A stretch of 64,000 nt of DNA from Alicyclobacillus tolerans (lineage in GTDB: Bacteria > Bacillota > Bacilli > Alicyclobacillales > Alicyclobacillaceae): assembly GCF_001447355.1 (NCBI RefSeq), contig NZ_JXBW01000001.1, positions 300,094-364,093 of the forward strand. Direction: 5' to 3'. The notes below the pieces were generated by a model. That model was not told the DNA's origin and searched no databases. It saw only the letters and a program-made list of their open reading frames with translations. The position numbers were made by a program, and so were the translations under genes. This document shows positions 52,979 through 62,017 of this stretch, piece after piece (the first letter of the stretch is position 1; every line of letters begins with the position of its first letter).

Positions 52979-53536
52979 ATGGCGAATCAACCAGATAGCC
53001 CCGAAACGTTATTTCGTTTAGACGACTGGGAATCGCTCTGGCACCTCTATAACACGTACTCGACAGAGCCAAACTGGCCGCTCGATCTGCGAAGTCAAAA
53101 GGCGTTTGCGCAAATGATGGAGGCTTGGTCGCTGTCTGCATGGCTGAGGGATGGCCAAGTCGAAATCGCCATCGCACAGCCAAGCGCACGCCCTATCGGC
53201 TTTGCATCGCTCACGACGGCATTTGGAGAACATCCGGATCTTGGACGCGCGATGGAAATTGGCACGTATTTGGCGCCAGCCGCCCGTGGCTCCGGTCTCA
53301 ATCAGAAGCTGAAACTGCGCGCCCTCCATGCAGCCAAAGAAATCTATGACGCGGACTGGCTCGTCGCATCCATCCCGCTCGCCAACGAACGCGCTAGGCG
53401 TGCATACGCAAAGCTCCCAATCGCGTTCGTTGTGTATCAAGGAGAACGTCCAAGTCCTTGGTACTCTTACTGGCGCCGCCGCCAATTTGCCGCAGGCACT
53501 CCCATCATGCTGTATATCACACCATTGCACGATTGA
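52979..53536 (+). CDS. GNAT family N-acetyltransferase
   Basis: Acetyltransferase of 185 residues with M-E-I-G-T-Y-L-A-P-A-A-R-G-S-G-L-N-Q-K-L-K-L (Q/R-x-x-G-x-G/A analogue) and N-E-R-A-R-R-A-Y-A-K-L in motif B. N-terminal L-F-R-L-D-D-W-E-S-L-W is unlike the other GNAT in the window. Substrate unknown. Divergent from the XRE pair and probably controlled by the shared inverted repeat. Confidence 0.82.
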   Translation: MANQPDSPETLFRLDDWESLWHLYNTYSTEPNWPLDLRSQKAFAQMMEAWSLSAWLRDGQVEIAIAQPSARPIGFASLTTAFGEHPDLGRAMEIGTYLAPAARGSGLNQKLKLRALHAAKEIYDADWLVASIPLANERARRAYAKLPIAFVVYQGERPSPWYSYWRRRQFAAGTPIMLYITPLHD

Positions 53537-53537
53537 T

Positions 53538-53586
53538 TATACATTTGTGGATTGATTCTGCGTCTCATTCATTCTACATTTGTAGA
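53538..53586 (+). promoter_or_regulatory. Two operator-like repeats before the XRE gene
   Basis: TATACATTTGTGGA at 53538-53551 and the perfect palindrome TCTACATTTGTAGA at 53573-53586, 35 bases apart centre to centre, upstream of the XRE gene at 53613. Likely self-regulation sites. The spacing is a little over three helical turns. Confidence 0.6.
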
Positions 53587-53612
53587 CAGATCACCAGGAA
53601 GGGAGCTGCGCC

Positions 53613-54038
53613 ATGCAAATAGGACGGCGTTTGCGCCAACTGCGGGAAGAGCGCGGACTCACGTTGGCCGAGGTAGCCGACGCGGCCGGGATTTCCATCA
53701 GTCACCTGAGCGCCATCGAAAACGGAACCCGTCCCAATCCGTCGTTTCTGGTCGTGGCGAAACTCGCTCGGACGTACGGCGTGCCTATCGACTCGTTTCT
53801 CGATCCGGATCTCTTCCCCAGTCACCACGATGTTGAAGATGCGGACGCGAGCCTCGACGTTTCCTATGCGGAAATGGCCAAGCGTCTCGCCGAAGCGGAC
53901 GCCTTGGCCAATCCTGCAGCACTTCTCGAAGTCCTGGCGGCCTATCTGCGCGAGCGGGAACAACAATATCACTCGCATGCAAGCGAAGATGGCGGCAAAT
54001 CCGCATCCGAAGAGGACGGTCAACGACCAGACCGATAG
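53613..54038 (+). CDS. XRE family transcriptional regulator
   Basis: A 141-residue regulator with a classical N-terminal helix-turn-helix (L-R-Q-L-R-E-E-R-G-L-T-L-A-E-V-A-D-A-A-G-I-S-I-S-H-L-S-A-I-E) and an acidic helical C-terminus (Y-A-E-M-A-K-R-L-A-E-A-D-A-L). GGAAGGGAG precedes the ATG. The end overlaps the end of the convergent YdjM-like gene by 19 bases. Targets unknown. Confidence 0.9.
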   Translation: MQIGRRLRQLREERGLTLAEVADAAGISISHLSAIENGTRPNPSFLVVAKLARTYGVPIDSFLDPDLFPSHHDVEDADASLDVSYAEMAKRLAEADALANPAALLEVLAAYLREREQQYHSHASEDGGKSASEEDGQRPDR

Positions 54039-55093
54039 CCCTTCGGGCTGGCTATCGTCAAGCGCATGCGTCGGCCCAGGCGCTGCCAGCCATCGCTGAA
54101 CGAACGACGAATGTGCATGCTCTGCGCCCGCAACCCTTCATGGACGAGCGCATACGAACCATCATGCGTGGTCGCCAGATCAATGGCCGCACTAAAGAGC
54201 AGCGTGTCAAAATAGCGAACGCCCGCGTCGGCTAAGCGAATAATTGTCAATTGTCCTTCTTGCTCCTGTTTTGCGACGAGCATCGGTGTAAACCACGCCA
54301 TCGCTCGCCCGACTCGGCTGTTCTGCAAGGCGAAGGAGACGGCCGGTGTCGCGTCGCTGATGACCTCGGCCTCTGGCACGGGTCGCCCGCTCGCAGTGAA
54401 CGATCCGAACCAGTATCGCTGATCGTTCACAATCACGTACTTGTGTGCCTGCGGGATGGGCAATAACATCGGCGTCACGCGGACCCTGCATGTTTCTGCT
54501 GTCGCCGCGCCGACGAGATTGGGTAACGCCAACCGCAGCCGGCGCAGGAGAAATTGGTGCAGCAGAACGCGCCAGCACGTGTATACGAGCGCGATCGCGT
54601 CAAGAGCGAAGACGAAGCTCTGCAAAGGCACTCCCTGTCGATACAGCACGATACCGATGAGCGCGAGCACGACAAAGATAGGTTCGCCGACAAAGAGGCT
54701 ATCGCCGCGGAAGCGCTGGCTAGTCAATGGCCATAGAGCTTTGGTGCCGTACGTTGTCAACATATCTGAGCCGATGTGCGTGAGCACCCCAAGAAACGCA
54801 AGGCTAACCAAGAGGAGCGCGTGTCCCCCTGCCCAGAAACTTAAGGCACCACCGATAATCAGGCTGTAGGCAAACCAAAACGGCACACTATGTGACACTT
54901 GTCGGTGTTGATACAGATAAGTAACTGGATCGCCAAATATGCGCGCGACGATATCGACATCTGGGGCTTCCGCACCAATCACCGCAGCGGCGCATGCTGC
55001 CCAACCGACGGCACCGCCAATTGGGTGACCTGTCGCGGCGACGTAGGTGCCATACACGCCAAGCCCGAGACAAGCGTGTGTCAAGTTGTCCAC
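54020..55093 (-). CDS. YdjM-like membrane-bound metal-dependent hydrolase (DUF457)
   Basis: Membrane protein of about 357 residues. D-N-L-T-H-A-C-L-G opens it; G-A-E-A-P-D-V-D-I-V, Y-L-Y-Q-H-R-Q-V-S-H-S-V-P and H-I-G-S-D-M-L-T-T-Y-G-T are the metal-binding His/Asp motifs of the YdjM/DUF457 family. Four or five membrane helices follow, then a soluble ~150-residue domain. GTG at 55093 is chosen because GGGGG lies 8 bases before it; an ATG 30 bases earlier is possible. Confidence 0.88.
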   Translation of the reverse strand: MDNLTHACLGLGVYGTYVAATGHPIGGAVGWAACAAAVIGAEAPDVDIVARIFGDPVTYLYQHRQVSHSVPFWFAYSLIIGGALSFWAGGHALLLVSLAFLGVLTHIGSDMLTTYGTKALWPLTSQRFRGDSLFVGEPIFVVLALIGIVLYRQGVPLQSFVFALDAIALVYTCWRVLLHQFLLRRLRLALPNLVGAATAETCRVRVTPMLLPIPQAHKYVIVNDQRYWFGSFTASGRPVPEAEVISDATPAVSFALQNSRVGRAMAWFTPMLVAKQEQEGQLTIIRLADAGVRYFDTLLFSAAIDLATTHDGSYALVHEGLRAQSMHIRRSFSDGWQRLGRRMRLTIASPKGYRSGR

Positions 55094-55195
55094 AAGCGCT
55101 ACCCCCGATCCGTTCTGATTCAAAGTATGCTGTAATTGACGACGATTGTTGCATTCCGTAAGATGGCAAGCAGGAACCTGCGTAGGAGGGCCGTC

Positions 55196-56647
55196 ATGGC
55201 AAAGGAAAACAAATCATTCGTGAAGGAAATCACCCCTCAATCCGAGGACTTTTCTCGTTGGTATTTAGACGTCATTCAAAAGGCCGACTGGATGGACTAT
55301 GCGCCAGTGCGTGGATGCATCGTCTTTAAACCGGACGCCTACGAAATATGGGAGCGATGCCAACAGGAGTTGGATCGCGAATTCAAACGCACAGGCCACC
55401 GCAATGCCTACTTTCCGCTCTTTATTCCGGAAAGCTTTTTCGAAAAGGAAAAAGAGCACGTGGAAGGCTTTAACCCAGAGTTGCCTTGGGTGACAGAGGC
55501 AGGCGGCGATATCTTGGAAGAACGCCTTGCGGTGCGCCCGACGTCCGAGACGATGTTTGGCCATATGTATGCTCAGTGGATTCAATCGTATCGCGATTTG
55601 CCTGTACTCTTAAACCAATGGGCCAATGTGGTGCGCTGGGAAAAGCGTACACTGCCATTTTTACGGACAAGCGAGTTTCTCTGGCAAGAAGGTCATACAG
55701 CCCACGCCACCGAGGACGAGGCGCGTGCGGAAACCATGCAGATGCTCGAAATCTACGCCAACTTCGTCGAGTCGTTTCTCGCGATTCCCGTCATTCGCGG
55801 ACAAAAGACGCCAAGTGAAAAGTTTGCCGGAGCGGTCGACACTTACTCGCTCGAATCCTTGATGAAGGACGGCAAAGCCCTACAGACGGCAACGTCACAT
55901 TATCTTGGGCAAAATTTCGCCAAGGGGTTTGACATTCAGTACCTGGATAAAGACAACCAACGCAAGTACGTGTACACCACTTCATGGGGTATCACAACAC
56001 GACTACTCGGCGCCATCGTCATGGTACACGGCGACGACAGAGGCTTGGTCATCCCGCCGAAGGTCGCGCCGACTCAAGTCGTCGTAATTCCCATTGGCCC
56101 AGCCAAGACGCGTGAAACCGTCGTTCCTGCCGCCGAACAAATCGTCGCATCGCTACAAAGTTCCGGCGTCCGTGTAAACATTGACGCTCGCGACGACGTC
56201 AGTCCAGGCTGGAAGTTTAATGAATATGAAATGCGCGGTATTCCCATCCGCATCGAGATCGGCCCGCGCGATTTGGAAAGCGGCCAAGCCATTCTCGTTC
56301 GCCGTGATACGGGAGAGAAGTTGCCTGTGCCATTGACGCAAGTCGGCGAAACGGTGAATAAGCTATTGGCGACGATTCAGGCCGATATGTTCCAAGCTGC
56401 AAAAAATCGATTGCACGAGCATTCATACGTCGCCGACGATCTCGCGGCGTTGGTCAGCTACATCCAAAACGAACGCGGCCTGGTGCTTGCCGGTTGGTGT
56501 GGCGACGACGCCTGTGAGCGCGCCGTCAAAGACGCTTGCTCGGCCACCAGCCGAAACATCCCGTTCGATCCGCCGGCGCAACCAAAGCACTGTGTCACCT
56601 GTGGCAAGCCGGCGCAATACGCAGTTTGGTTCGCCAAGGCGTACTGA
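55196..56647 (+). CDS. proS: Prolyl-tRNA synthetase (archaeal/eukaryotic-like type)
   Basis: Class II synthetase charging tRNA-Pro. At 483 residues it is the short ProS-type 3 without the editing insert. Motif 2 is in W-E-K-R-T-L-P-F-L-R-T-S-E-F-L-W-Q-E-G-H-T-A-H; motif 3 in G-I-P-I-R-I-E-I-G-P-R-D. A C-terminal zinc-type domain with C-x-x-x-C ... C-V-T-C-G-K and a terminal tyrosine are typical of this branch. ATG at 55196 has AGGAGGG 7 bases before it. No T-box leader was seen. Confidence 0.96.
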   Translation: MAKENKSFVKEITPQSEDFSRWYLDVIQKADWMDYAPVRGCIVFKPDAYEIWERCQQELDREFKRTGHRNAYFPLFIPESFFEKEKEHVEGFNPELPWVTEAGGDILEERLAVRPTSETMFGHMYAQWIQSYRDLPVLLNQWANVVRWEKRTLPFLRTSEFLWQEGHTAHATEDEARAETMQMLEIYANFVESFLAIPVIRGQKTPSEKFAGAVDTYSLESLMKDGKALQTATSHYLGQNFAKGFDIQYLDKDNQRKYVYTTSWGITTRLLGAIVMVHGDDRGLVIPPKVAPTQVVVIPIGPAKTRETVVPAAEQIVASLQSSGVRVNIDARDDVSPGWKFNEYEMRGIPIRIEIGPRDLESGQAILVRRDTGEKLPVPLTQVGETVNKLLATIQADMFQAAKNRLHEHSYVADDLAALVSYIQNERGLVLAGWCGDDACERAVKDACSATSRNIPFDPPAQPKHCVTCGKPAQYAVWFAKAY

Positions 56648-56670
56648 TCTGGCCGAAAGGCCGCGTATGC

Positions 56671-56709
56671 AAAACAGGCCATCTCGCATCATGCGAAATG
56701 GCCTGTTTT
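56671..56709. terminator. Bidirectional terminator between proS and tlp
   Basis: AAAACAGGCCAT/ATGGCCTGTTTT stem extended by an inner TCGCAT/ATGCGA pairing, T-rich at both ends. Confidence 0.88.
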
Positions 56710-56726
56710 CTGTGTAGTATTGCAGC

Positions 56727-56957
56727 TTAATGATGTTTGCGCTGGTGTGCCGCTTCGTCCTTGATTTCCTCGCGAAACCCTGCAATAGCCTCGCGACGCC
56801 GTTCATTCTTACGTTCGAGCGCCGACACATCCTTCGGATTCATGTCGTCCCCATGAGCAGCCAAAAATGTCTCCGCCTCACGAATGTTTTCCATAGTGTG
56901 GTTGAGAGCTTGCTGCAAATGTTCGACGTTGTCCGCGCGATTATCCGGTTTCGCCAT
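56727..56957 (-). CDS. tlp: Small acid-soluble spore protein Tlp
   Basis: Helical 76-residue protein starting M-A-K-P-D-N-R-A-D-N-V-E-H-L-Q with N-T-M-E-N-I-R-E-A-E and R-K-N-E-R-R-R-E-A-I-x-x-F-R-E-E-I-K-D-E-A. This matches the thioredoxin-like Tlp SASP family made in the forespore, which marks the host as a spore former. ATG at 56957 has GGAGG 10 bases before it; the ATG nine bases earlier overlaps that site. Confidence 0.93.
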   Translation of the reverse strand: MAKPDNRADNVEHLQQALNHTMENIREAETFLAAHGDDMNPKDVSALERKNERRREAIAGFREEIKDEAAHQRKHH

Positions 56958-57048
56958 CGCGTTCATCCCTCCATCCAGGTGATGTTCACCGCTAGGATGT
57001 TACGCGTTCGTCCATTCTATGATTTCGATTTATTGGCGATACATCCGC

Positions 57049-57279
57049 TCATCGCCGCCGTTTCTCCGAATGGCTGGGGCGCTCAGGCTTTGCGTCTTGT
57101 TTCGAAAACGCCGCCATGGCGGCCAACAACAGGCAGACGAAGCCCACGACATAGCCCACGATGGAAATACCCGAATCAATATGGTTGACCGCAACGCTAA
57201 AAATGACAATGACGGCACCTAAGCCGCCTAAGGCATAAAGCCAACGCCTTGCCTTTTGGATATTCGGCTCGCGTTCCAC
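57049..57279 (-). CDS. Small two-helix membrane protein
   Basis: A 76-residue protein with helices at about residues 13-31 and 38-58 (G-I-S-I-V-G-Y-V-V-G-F-V-C-L-L-L) and a basic C-terminal tail. GTG at 57279 has GGAGG 7 bases before it. Not recognised. Confidence 0.7.
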   Translation of the reverse strand: MEREPNIQKARRWLYALGGLGAVIVIFSVAVNHIDSGISIVGYVVGFVCLLLAAMAAFSKQDAKPERPSHSEKRRR

Positions 57280-57309
57280 GCTGCCGCCTCCTCATATACC
57301 GATGCTTCC

Positions 57310-57936
57310 TTAGTGACTTTCCGCCAGCCAACGATACGCGATGTACTCGCCGTTGTCAAAGCGCACTGCCAGCCGTTCAGCGTGCATCCACTCGACGTCG
57401 TAGCCACTCCCGACCTGCCGCATCTCGGCAAGCACCTCAGCGCGCGGACGCATTTCCCACGTAACCGCCGCATCATTCACGCCGACATCGCGAACGCGAA
57501 ACTGCCACCAGGCGTTCTCATGCCAAAACCACGAGATCCGCCAGCGATCCGCACGCCAATAATAGGAACTGGCCAACATGGCGTCAGGATAGGTAAGCAG
57601 CAAAAGGTGCATGCGCGATCGGGCCTTAGCTGGATCGCGCAGAATCAGCTCCAGCCAGTCGTGCCTTTGCGCGGCAGAGAGATGGGACTTAAACGCGTCA
57701 AAAGCGTGAAACAACGCATTTCTCACCCCTGCGAGCACGATGGGTTCCACCACCTCGACCCGCAACAACTCGACGAGCCATTTTCGTAAAGCAATCTCCC
57801 GATCCGCTGCTTGTTCCAGCCCCTGTGCAAAGTGTTCGGGCCACACATGCGAACGCTCATACAGCGGCAGGCGCACGTCGTGGTACAGCATCTCACACGC
57901 CTTGCGAAGCATCGCATTGCGTTCCTCGTCGCGCAT
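57310..57936 (-). CDS. Hypothetical protein of 208 residues
   Basis: Soluble protein with helical first half (E-R-S-H-V-W-P-E-H-F-A-Q-G-L-E-Q-A) and a tryptophan-rich second half (A-S-S-Y-Y-W-R-A-D-R-W-R-I-S-W-F-W-H-E-N-A-W-W) that suggests a beta-rich fold. ATG at 57936 has GGAGG 7 bases before it. No catalytic motif recognised. It directly follows the alcohol dehydrogenase gene on the same strand, 35 bases apart, and may be part of the same transcript. Confidence 0.65.
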   Translation of the reverse strand: MRDEERNAMLRKACEMLYHDVRLPLYERSHVWPEHFAQGLEQAADREIALRKWLVELLRVEVVEPIVLAGVRNALFHAFDAFKSHLSAAQRHDWLELILRDPAKARSRMHLLLLTYPDAMLASSYYWRADRWRISWFWHENAWWQFRVRDVGVNDAAVTWEMRPRAEVLAEMRQVGSGYDVEWMHAERLAVRFDNGEYIAYRWLAESH

Positions 57937-57971
57937 GCCATCGCCTCCGTCCCGGCTCGTCCTGTACCGAT

Positions 57972-58994
57972 TCAACGCTGCGGCAAGATAACGTCGCGGC
58001 CACCGCTTTGCGTCGCCAACGCCAAGGGCCCGTCCGCGAGGGCGAGTCTGCGTCCGAGTAGGGCCGCCGGGTCGATCCGCCCGTCTGCCGCCAACTTGAC
58101 GACCTCCACGACGTCGTTTCGTTGCGAACCGTAACTGCCGATACAGCGCACGCCGCGCCGCACCAGTCGCGCCATGGGTACCGCCACATCGCCTGCCGGC
58201 ATTCCCACGATCACGACGGTACCACCAGGGCGCAACGCATCTAGGGCAAAGCCAAGCGATTGTCCATCGCCAACCGTATCGAGCACGAGATCGGCCCCAC
58301 CGGTGCCGGCGAAGCGGCGGATCGCCCGCGCAGCACCTCGAGCATCGGTCAACGCGACGGCGACCTCAGCTCCTGCAGACTGCGCCACATCGAGTCCAGC
58401 CTCGCGGCGGCTTGCACTCGCCACGCGTGCGACCGCGCCCGCCTTAAGCAGCTGAATGGCCGCCAGGCCCAATCCCCCAGTGCCGATGACCAAGGCCGTC
58501 GCCGCCTTGTCCGCGTGCGCGGCAACGAGCGCTCGCTGCGGCGTCGCATAAGCGTCGACCAGAATCGCTGCTGCCGCCGGATCGAGATGGGCGGGACGGC
58601 GAACGAGTTGGTCGGCGGGTACAGCGACATATTCGGCAAATCCACCCTGTCGCGTGAAGCCTATACAGCCCTGTTGTGTGCAGAGATGCGATTCACCCCG
58701 ACGGCAAACCGCACAATTCCCACACGGACAAAACGGGTGCACGAGTACCGCATCACCAACGTTCCACCCGTCCACGGCATCGCCCACTGCCACGATGGTA
58801 CCTGCAACTTCATGCCCTAACACAAGGGGAAACTGCGTGCCAAAGGGCGGCGTCTCACCGCGGACAATCTGCCGGTCGCTCCCACACACGCCACAGGCGT
58901 CTACCTGCAACAACACTTCGTTTGCGGCCGCCTCCGGCACAGGCAAATCCACGAGATCCGTGCCGCGATCCGGCGCGTATTGCAACGCCCGCAT
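57972..58994 (-). CDS. Zinc-dependent alcohol dehydrogenase of a probable cyclohexanecarboxyl-CoA cluster
   Basis: Medium-chain zinc dehydrogenase of 340 residues. Catalytic zinc: A-C-G-V-C-G-S-D and G-H-E-V-A-G. Structural zinc: C-P-C-G-N-C-A-V-C-R-R-G-E-S-H-L-C. NAD motif: G-T-G-G-L-G-L-A. The layout recalls 6-hydroxycyclohex-1-ene-1-carbonyl-CoA dehydrogenase-type enzymes, which is tentative. It starts one base after the acyl-CoA dehydrogenase stop, so it is in the same operon and may oxidise a ring hydroxyl of a shikimate-derived CoA ester. Confidence 0.85.
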   Translation of the reverse strand: MRALQYAPDRGTDLVDLPVPEAAANEVLLQVDACGVCGSDRQIVRGETPPFGTQFPLVLGHEVAGTIVAVGDAVDGWNVGDAVLVHPFCPCGNCAVCRRGESHLCTQQGCIGFTRQGGFAEYVAVPADQLVRRPAHLDPAAAAILVDAYATPQRALVAAHADKAATALVIGTGGLGLAAIQLLKAGAVARVASASRREAGLDVAQSAGAEVAVALTDARGAARAIRRFAGTGGADLVLDTVGDGQSLGFALDALRPGGTVVIVGMPAGDVAVPMARLVRRGVRCIGSYGSQRNDVVEVVKLAADGRIDPAALLGRRLALADGPLALATQSGGRDVILPQR

Positions 58995-58995
58995 C

Positions 58996-60222
58996 TTATT
59001 CCGCCCGCTTTGCTTCGCGCTCGCGACGGCGTGCGTTGGTCAAAAGCGCTTCGGCAATCGTCATCTTCTGCATTTCGATGGTACCTTCCTCAAACCAGAG
59101 CGAACGCGCGTCGCGATACAGCCGTTCGACTGGGCTGGTCACTGCGTAGCCAATCCCACCAAACAGGCTGAGCGCGCCGTCTGTGACATCGCCGACCATG
59201 CGAATCGCATTTGCCTTGGCAATCGAGGCTTCCAGCGCGATATCCTGGCCGAGATCGTACTTATAAGCGACGTCAAGGCACAACAGGCGCGCCGCCTGGA
59301 TGGCAATCTGCATTTCTGCCAGGCGCATCTGCACGGCCTGACGACTTGCCAAGGCCTTGCCGAACGTCGTGCGCTGGCGCACGAACTCGAGCGTCCTATC
59401 CAGCGATTCTTGGGCAAGGCCGACCGCACTCTGCGCAATGCAACCTCGGCTTTGATCCAGGAAACCGCGCACAGCCACGCCAAATCCTTCGCCGATCTCG
59501 CCGAGGATTTCATCCTCGCTGACCTCGCAGTTGTCAAACTCGATGATGGCATGCGAACATCCTTTGTCGCCCATCATGTGCGGCATCGGGATCAGTTTCA
59601 TGCCTTTGCGACCTTGTGGCACGAGGAATGCAGTCAACCCGCCGCGGCCGGCACCGCCTTCCATCTTCGCGATCACGGCAAGAACGGCGGCTTCCTCCGC
59701 AAACGTGATCAGGTGTTTGCGGCCGTTGAGGACGTACTTGCCATTCTCATAGGTCGCGGTCGTACGCAGATCGATCCCGGTGCCATTGTCCGGCTCGGTC
59801 AACGCGAAGGCGACGAGTGCGCCTTCGTCGACCAACTTTTTCAGCCAGTACTCCTGCTGTTCGCGCGTACCTTGTCCGACGGTTCGCCAGATGCTGTTGT
59901 ACGCATGAAACACCATGCGGATTGAACCGTGACAATGAGCTATTTCTTCGAGGATCGGAAAATACAGGCCGAGCGGCAAACCTTCACCGCCGACCCAGGT
60001 GGGCTGTGTCAACTTGTGAAAGCCCAGTTCGCGCATCCGCGCCCACAGCTCAGCAGGTATCTTTTCGTCGCGTTCGATCTGCAGGCCCCACTCCGCCGCC
60101 TCCTCTTGGCGGAACTGGATGACGCGATTGCGAATTTCGTTCGCCCGCTGCACAAGTGCTTCGTCATACTGCGGCAACTGCGGGCAAATCGCGTCACGCA
60201 TGGACGGGTTGAGAATGTTCAT
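58996..60222 (-). CDS. Acyl-CoA dehydrogenase family protein
   Basis: Flavoprotein dehydrogenase of 408 residues. Conserved pieces are A-F-A-L-T-E-P-D-N-G-T (FAD/substrate loop), R-Q-R-T-T-F-G-K-A-L-A and the final F-E-E-G-T-I-E-M-Q-K with the glutamate in the position of the catalytic base. It would introduce or remove a ring double bond on an acyl-CoA or acyl-ACP. In Streptomyces the cyclohexanecarboxyl-CoA cluster also includes an acyl-CoA dehydrogenase-like protein (recalled from the ansatrienin work). It sits 11 bases after the ligase gene. Confidence 0.92.
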   Translation of the reverse strand: MNILNPSMRDAICPQLPQYDEALVQRANEIRNRVIQFRQEEAAEWGLQIERDEKIPAELWARMRELGFHKLTQPTWVGGEGLPLGLYFPILEEIAHCHGSIRMVFHAYNSIWRTVGQGTREQQEYWLKKLVDEGALVAFALTEPDNGTGIDLRTTATYENGKYVLNGRKHLITFAEEAAVLAVIAKMEGGAGRGGLTAFLVPQGRKGMKLIPMPHMMGDKGCSHAIIEFDNCEVSEDEILGEIGEGFGVAVRGFLDQSRGCIAQSAVGLAQESLDRTLEFVRQRTTFGKALASRQAVQMRLAEMQIAIQAARLLCLDVAYKYDLGQDIALEASIAKANAIRMVGDVTDGALSLFGGIGYAVTSPVERLYRDARSLWFEEGTIEMQKMTIAEALLTNARRREREAKRAE

Positions 60223-60233
60223 GACAAGTCCTC

Positions 60234-61892
60234 CTAGCGGCCGTTTGCCTGACCTTCCGCTTCAAGGCGGAAGCGTTCACGCAAATCTTTCTTTTTGATT
60301 TTTCCGGAATGCGTCTGCGGGAACTCCTTCATCAGTTCGAGGCGATCCGGGAATTGGAATTTTGCCAATCCCTGTTCCGCGAGAAATTCCCGTAGTTCTT
60401 TCAGGGACAACGCCTCGTGCCCTTCGCGCAAAATCACACAGGCAACCGTGTGCTGCCCCAAGGTCGCATCTGGAGCTCCGACCACGGCGACGTTTTCCAC
60501 CGATGGATGCTTGGAAATCGCATCTTCGACAGTCTTCGGATCGATTTTCGTACCGCCTCGGTTAATAATGTCGTCGGCGCGAGCGATAAACACATAACGC
60601 CCATTTTCATCCTGTCGCAAGATGTCCCCTGAGTGGAACCAGCCGTCGGCGTCCCATTGCTTGTGCGCCGCCGTCGGATTTTGGTAGTAGCCCGCGCTAA
60701 AGTTCGGGCCACGCGACCACATCTCACCCGGTTCACCCGGTTTTACGTCGTGGCCATCCTCGTCGACGAGACGAACCTCTGTACCGGGGATGGCGAAGCC
60801 GACGGTAGACGACAGAGCCTCCAGCGGATCGTCAGGGCGCGTGGCGGTTGCCAAAAAGCCTTCTGACCAGCCAAACATGCAACCGACCTTGATGCCACTA
60901 TCGGCCTGTAATTGCGAAAGCACGGCACTTGGCACAGGCGCCCCTGCGTAGATGAACAGCTTGACACTTGCCGTATCAGTCGTTTTTAGGTTCGGTGCGT
61001 TTGCGACGTGAATCACATGCGGTGGCGCACCCACTAAATAAGCCGGGCGATATTCCTCTATCCACTTCAAGACGCGTGCCGCGGAGAACCGCTCGAGCAA
61101 CATGATTCGCCCACCCTTGGCGACAGTCATCATGACGCCCGCAAGCATGCCGGTCTGGTGACAGATGGGCGCCAGACAGAGCACCCCTTCCCCGGGCCCG
61201 TAGCCGAAATTCTTTGCGTAGGCACGCGCCGCCCAAAGGTAGTTGGCGTGATAATGGACGACACCCTTTGGCGAACCGGTTGTGCCAGATGTAAACACCA
61301 TAAGGAAGGCATCGAGGGCACCCGGGCGGTTTGCAGCAAGGTCTGTTTCGTCCAACTGTTTTCCAGAATCGCGCAAGCTGGCAAACGTCAGTGCACCTTC
61401 CGGCGCCCGCTCTGGATCTCCCTGGAGGACAATTTCCTTGAGATCAGGCAACTCGGCCTTGAGGGAAACTGCCATGTCGTACAGAGGCTGGCCACGGAAG
61501 TAATCCGCAATGATCCAGACCTTGGCGCGCGAAGTTTTAAGGCTCGTCAACAACGCCTGACGCCCGAGATCAATTTGCAGTGACACACCAATAGCGCCAA
61601 TACGTGCGGCAGCGAATACCCCGACTACGTAATCGAGGGCGTTGGGCAATTGCAAGGCCACCGTATCGCCCTTGCGAACTCCCATCTCGTACAAGTTTGC
61701 AGCGACGGCCTCGATCTCGTTCCAAAGCTGTGCATAGGTCGCTTCGCGTTCCTCGTCGCGATGGACAAAGTTTGGATACTGTTGAACATCGTTATAGAAC
61801 ACGTCGACAAACGATTCTTCCGTCCAGAAGCCTTTGTCGATATACAACTGAGCGCGTTCAGGCGTCAAGGTCCTACCTTCAAAATCAAACAT
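60234..61892 (-). CDS. AMP-dependent acyl ligase (cyclohexanecarboxylate/aryl-acid type)
   Basis: ANL-family ligase of 552 residues that activates a carboxylic acid as acyl-AMP and then loads CoA or ACP. P-loop-like V-F-T-S-G-T-T-G-S-P-K-G, A5 region F-G-W-S-E-G, A8 hinge region G-R-Y-V-F-I-A-R-A-D-D-I-I-N-R-G-G-T-K-I-D, and terminal catalytic lysine in H-S-G-K-I-K-K-K. The N-terminus (G-F-W-T-E-E-S-F) is of the DhbE/EntE type, which activates ring carboxylates. In this setting shikimate or a cyclohexene carboxylate is a plausible substrate. Confidence 0.9.
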   Translation of the reverse strand: MFDFEGRTLTPERAQLYIDKGFWTEESFVDVFYNDVQQYPNFVHRDEEREATYAQLWNEIEAVAANLYEMGVRKGDTVALQLPNALDYVVGVFAAARIGAIGVSLQIDLGRQALLTSLKTSRAKVWIIADYFRGQPLYDMAVSLKAELPDLKEIVLQGDPERAPEGALTFASLRDSGKQLDETDLAANRPGALDAFLMVFTSGTTGSPKGVVHYHANYLWAARAYAKNFGYGPGEGVLCLAPICHQTGMLAGVMMTVAKGGRIMLLERFSAARVLKWIEEYRPAYLVGAPPHVIHVANAPNLKTTDTASVKLFIYAGAPVPSAVLSQLQADSGIKVGCMFGWSEGFLATATRPDDPLEALSSTVGFAIPGTEVRLVDEDGHDVKPGEPGEMWSRGPNFSAGYYQNPTAAHKQWDADGWFHSGDILRQDENGRYVFIARADDIINRGGTKIDPKTVEDAISKHPSVENVAVVGAPDATLGQHTVACVILREGHEALSLKELREFLAEQGLAKFQFPDRLELMKEFPQTHSGKIKKKDLRERFRLEAEGQANGR

Positions 61893-61985
61893 CCGACTAC
61901 CCCCTCATTCGCATAGTTGGTGAAGTACAAAAGATTTGCATGTCGAGACGCGCTGTCGCTTTGTGCGATCCGCCCTAGCAGGGGA

Positions 61986-62010
61986 AAAGGGCAGCCATTG
62001 GCCGCCCTTT
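61986..62010 (-). terminator. Hairpin between acyl carrier protein and ligase genes
   Basis: AAAGGGC...GCCCTTT with inner GGCC/GGCT pairing, up to 11 bp with a 3-base loop. T-run is short (TTTTCC), so it may only reduce readthrough. Confidence 0.5.
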
Positions 62011-62017
62011 ATCTGTG

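Noticed and set aside
58654..59925. A 423-residue open frame antisense to the alcohol and acyl-CoA dehydrogenase genes
   Set aside because: It spans two well-supported genes on the other strand, and its composition is typical of antisense frames in GC-rich DNA.
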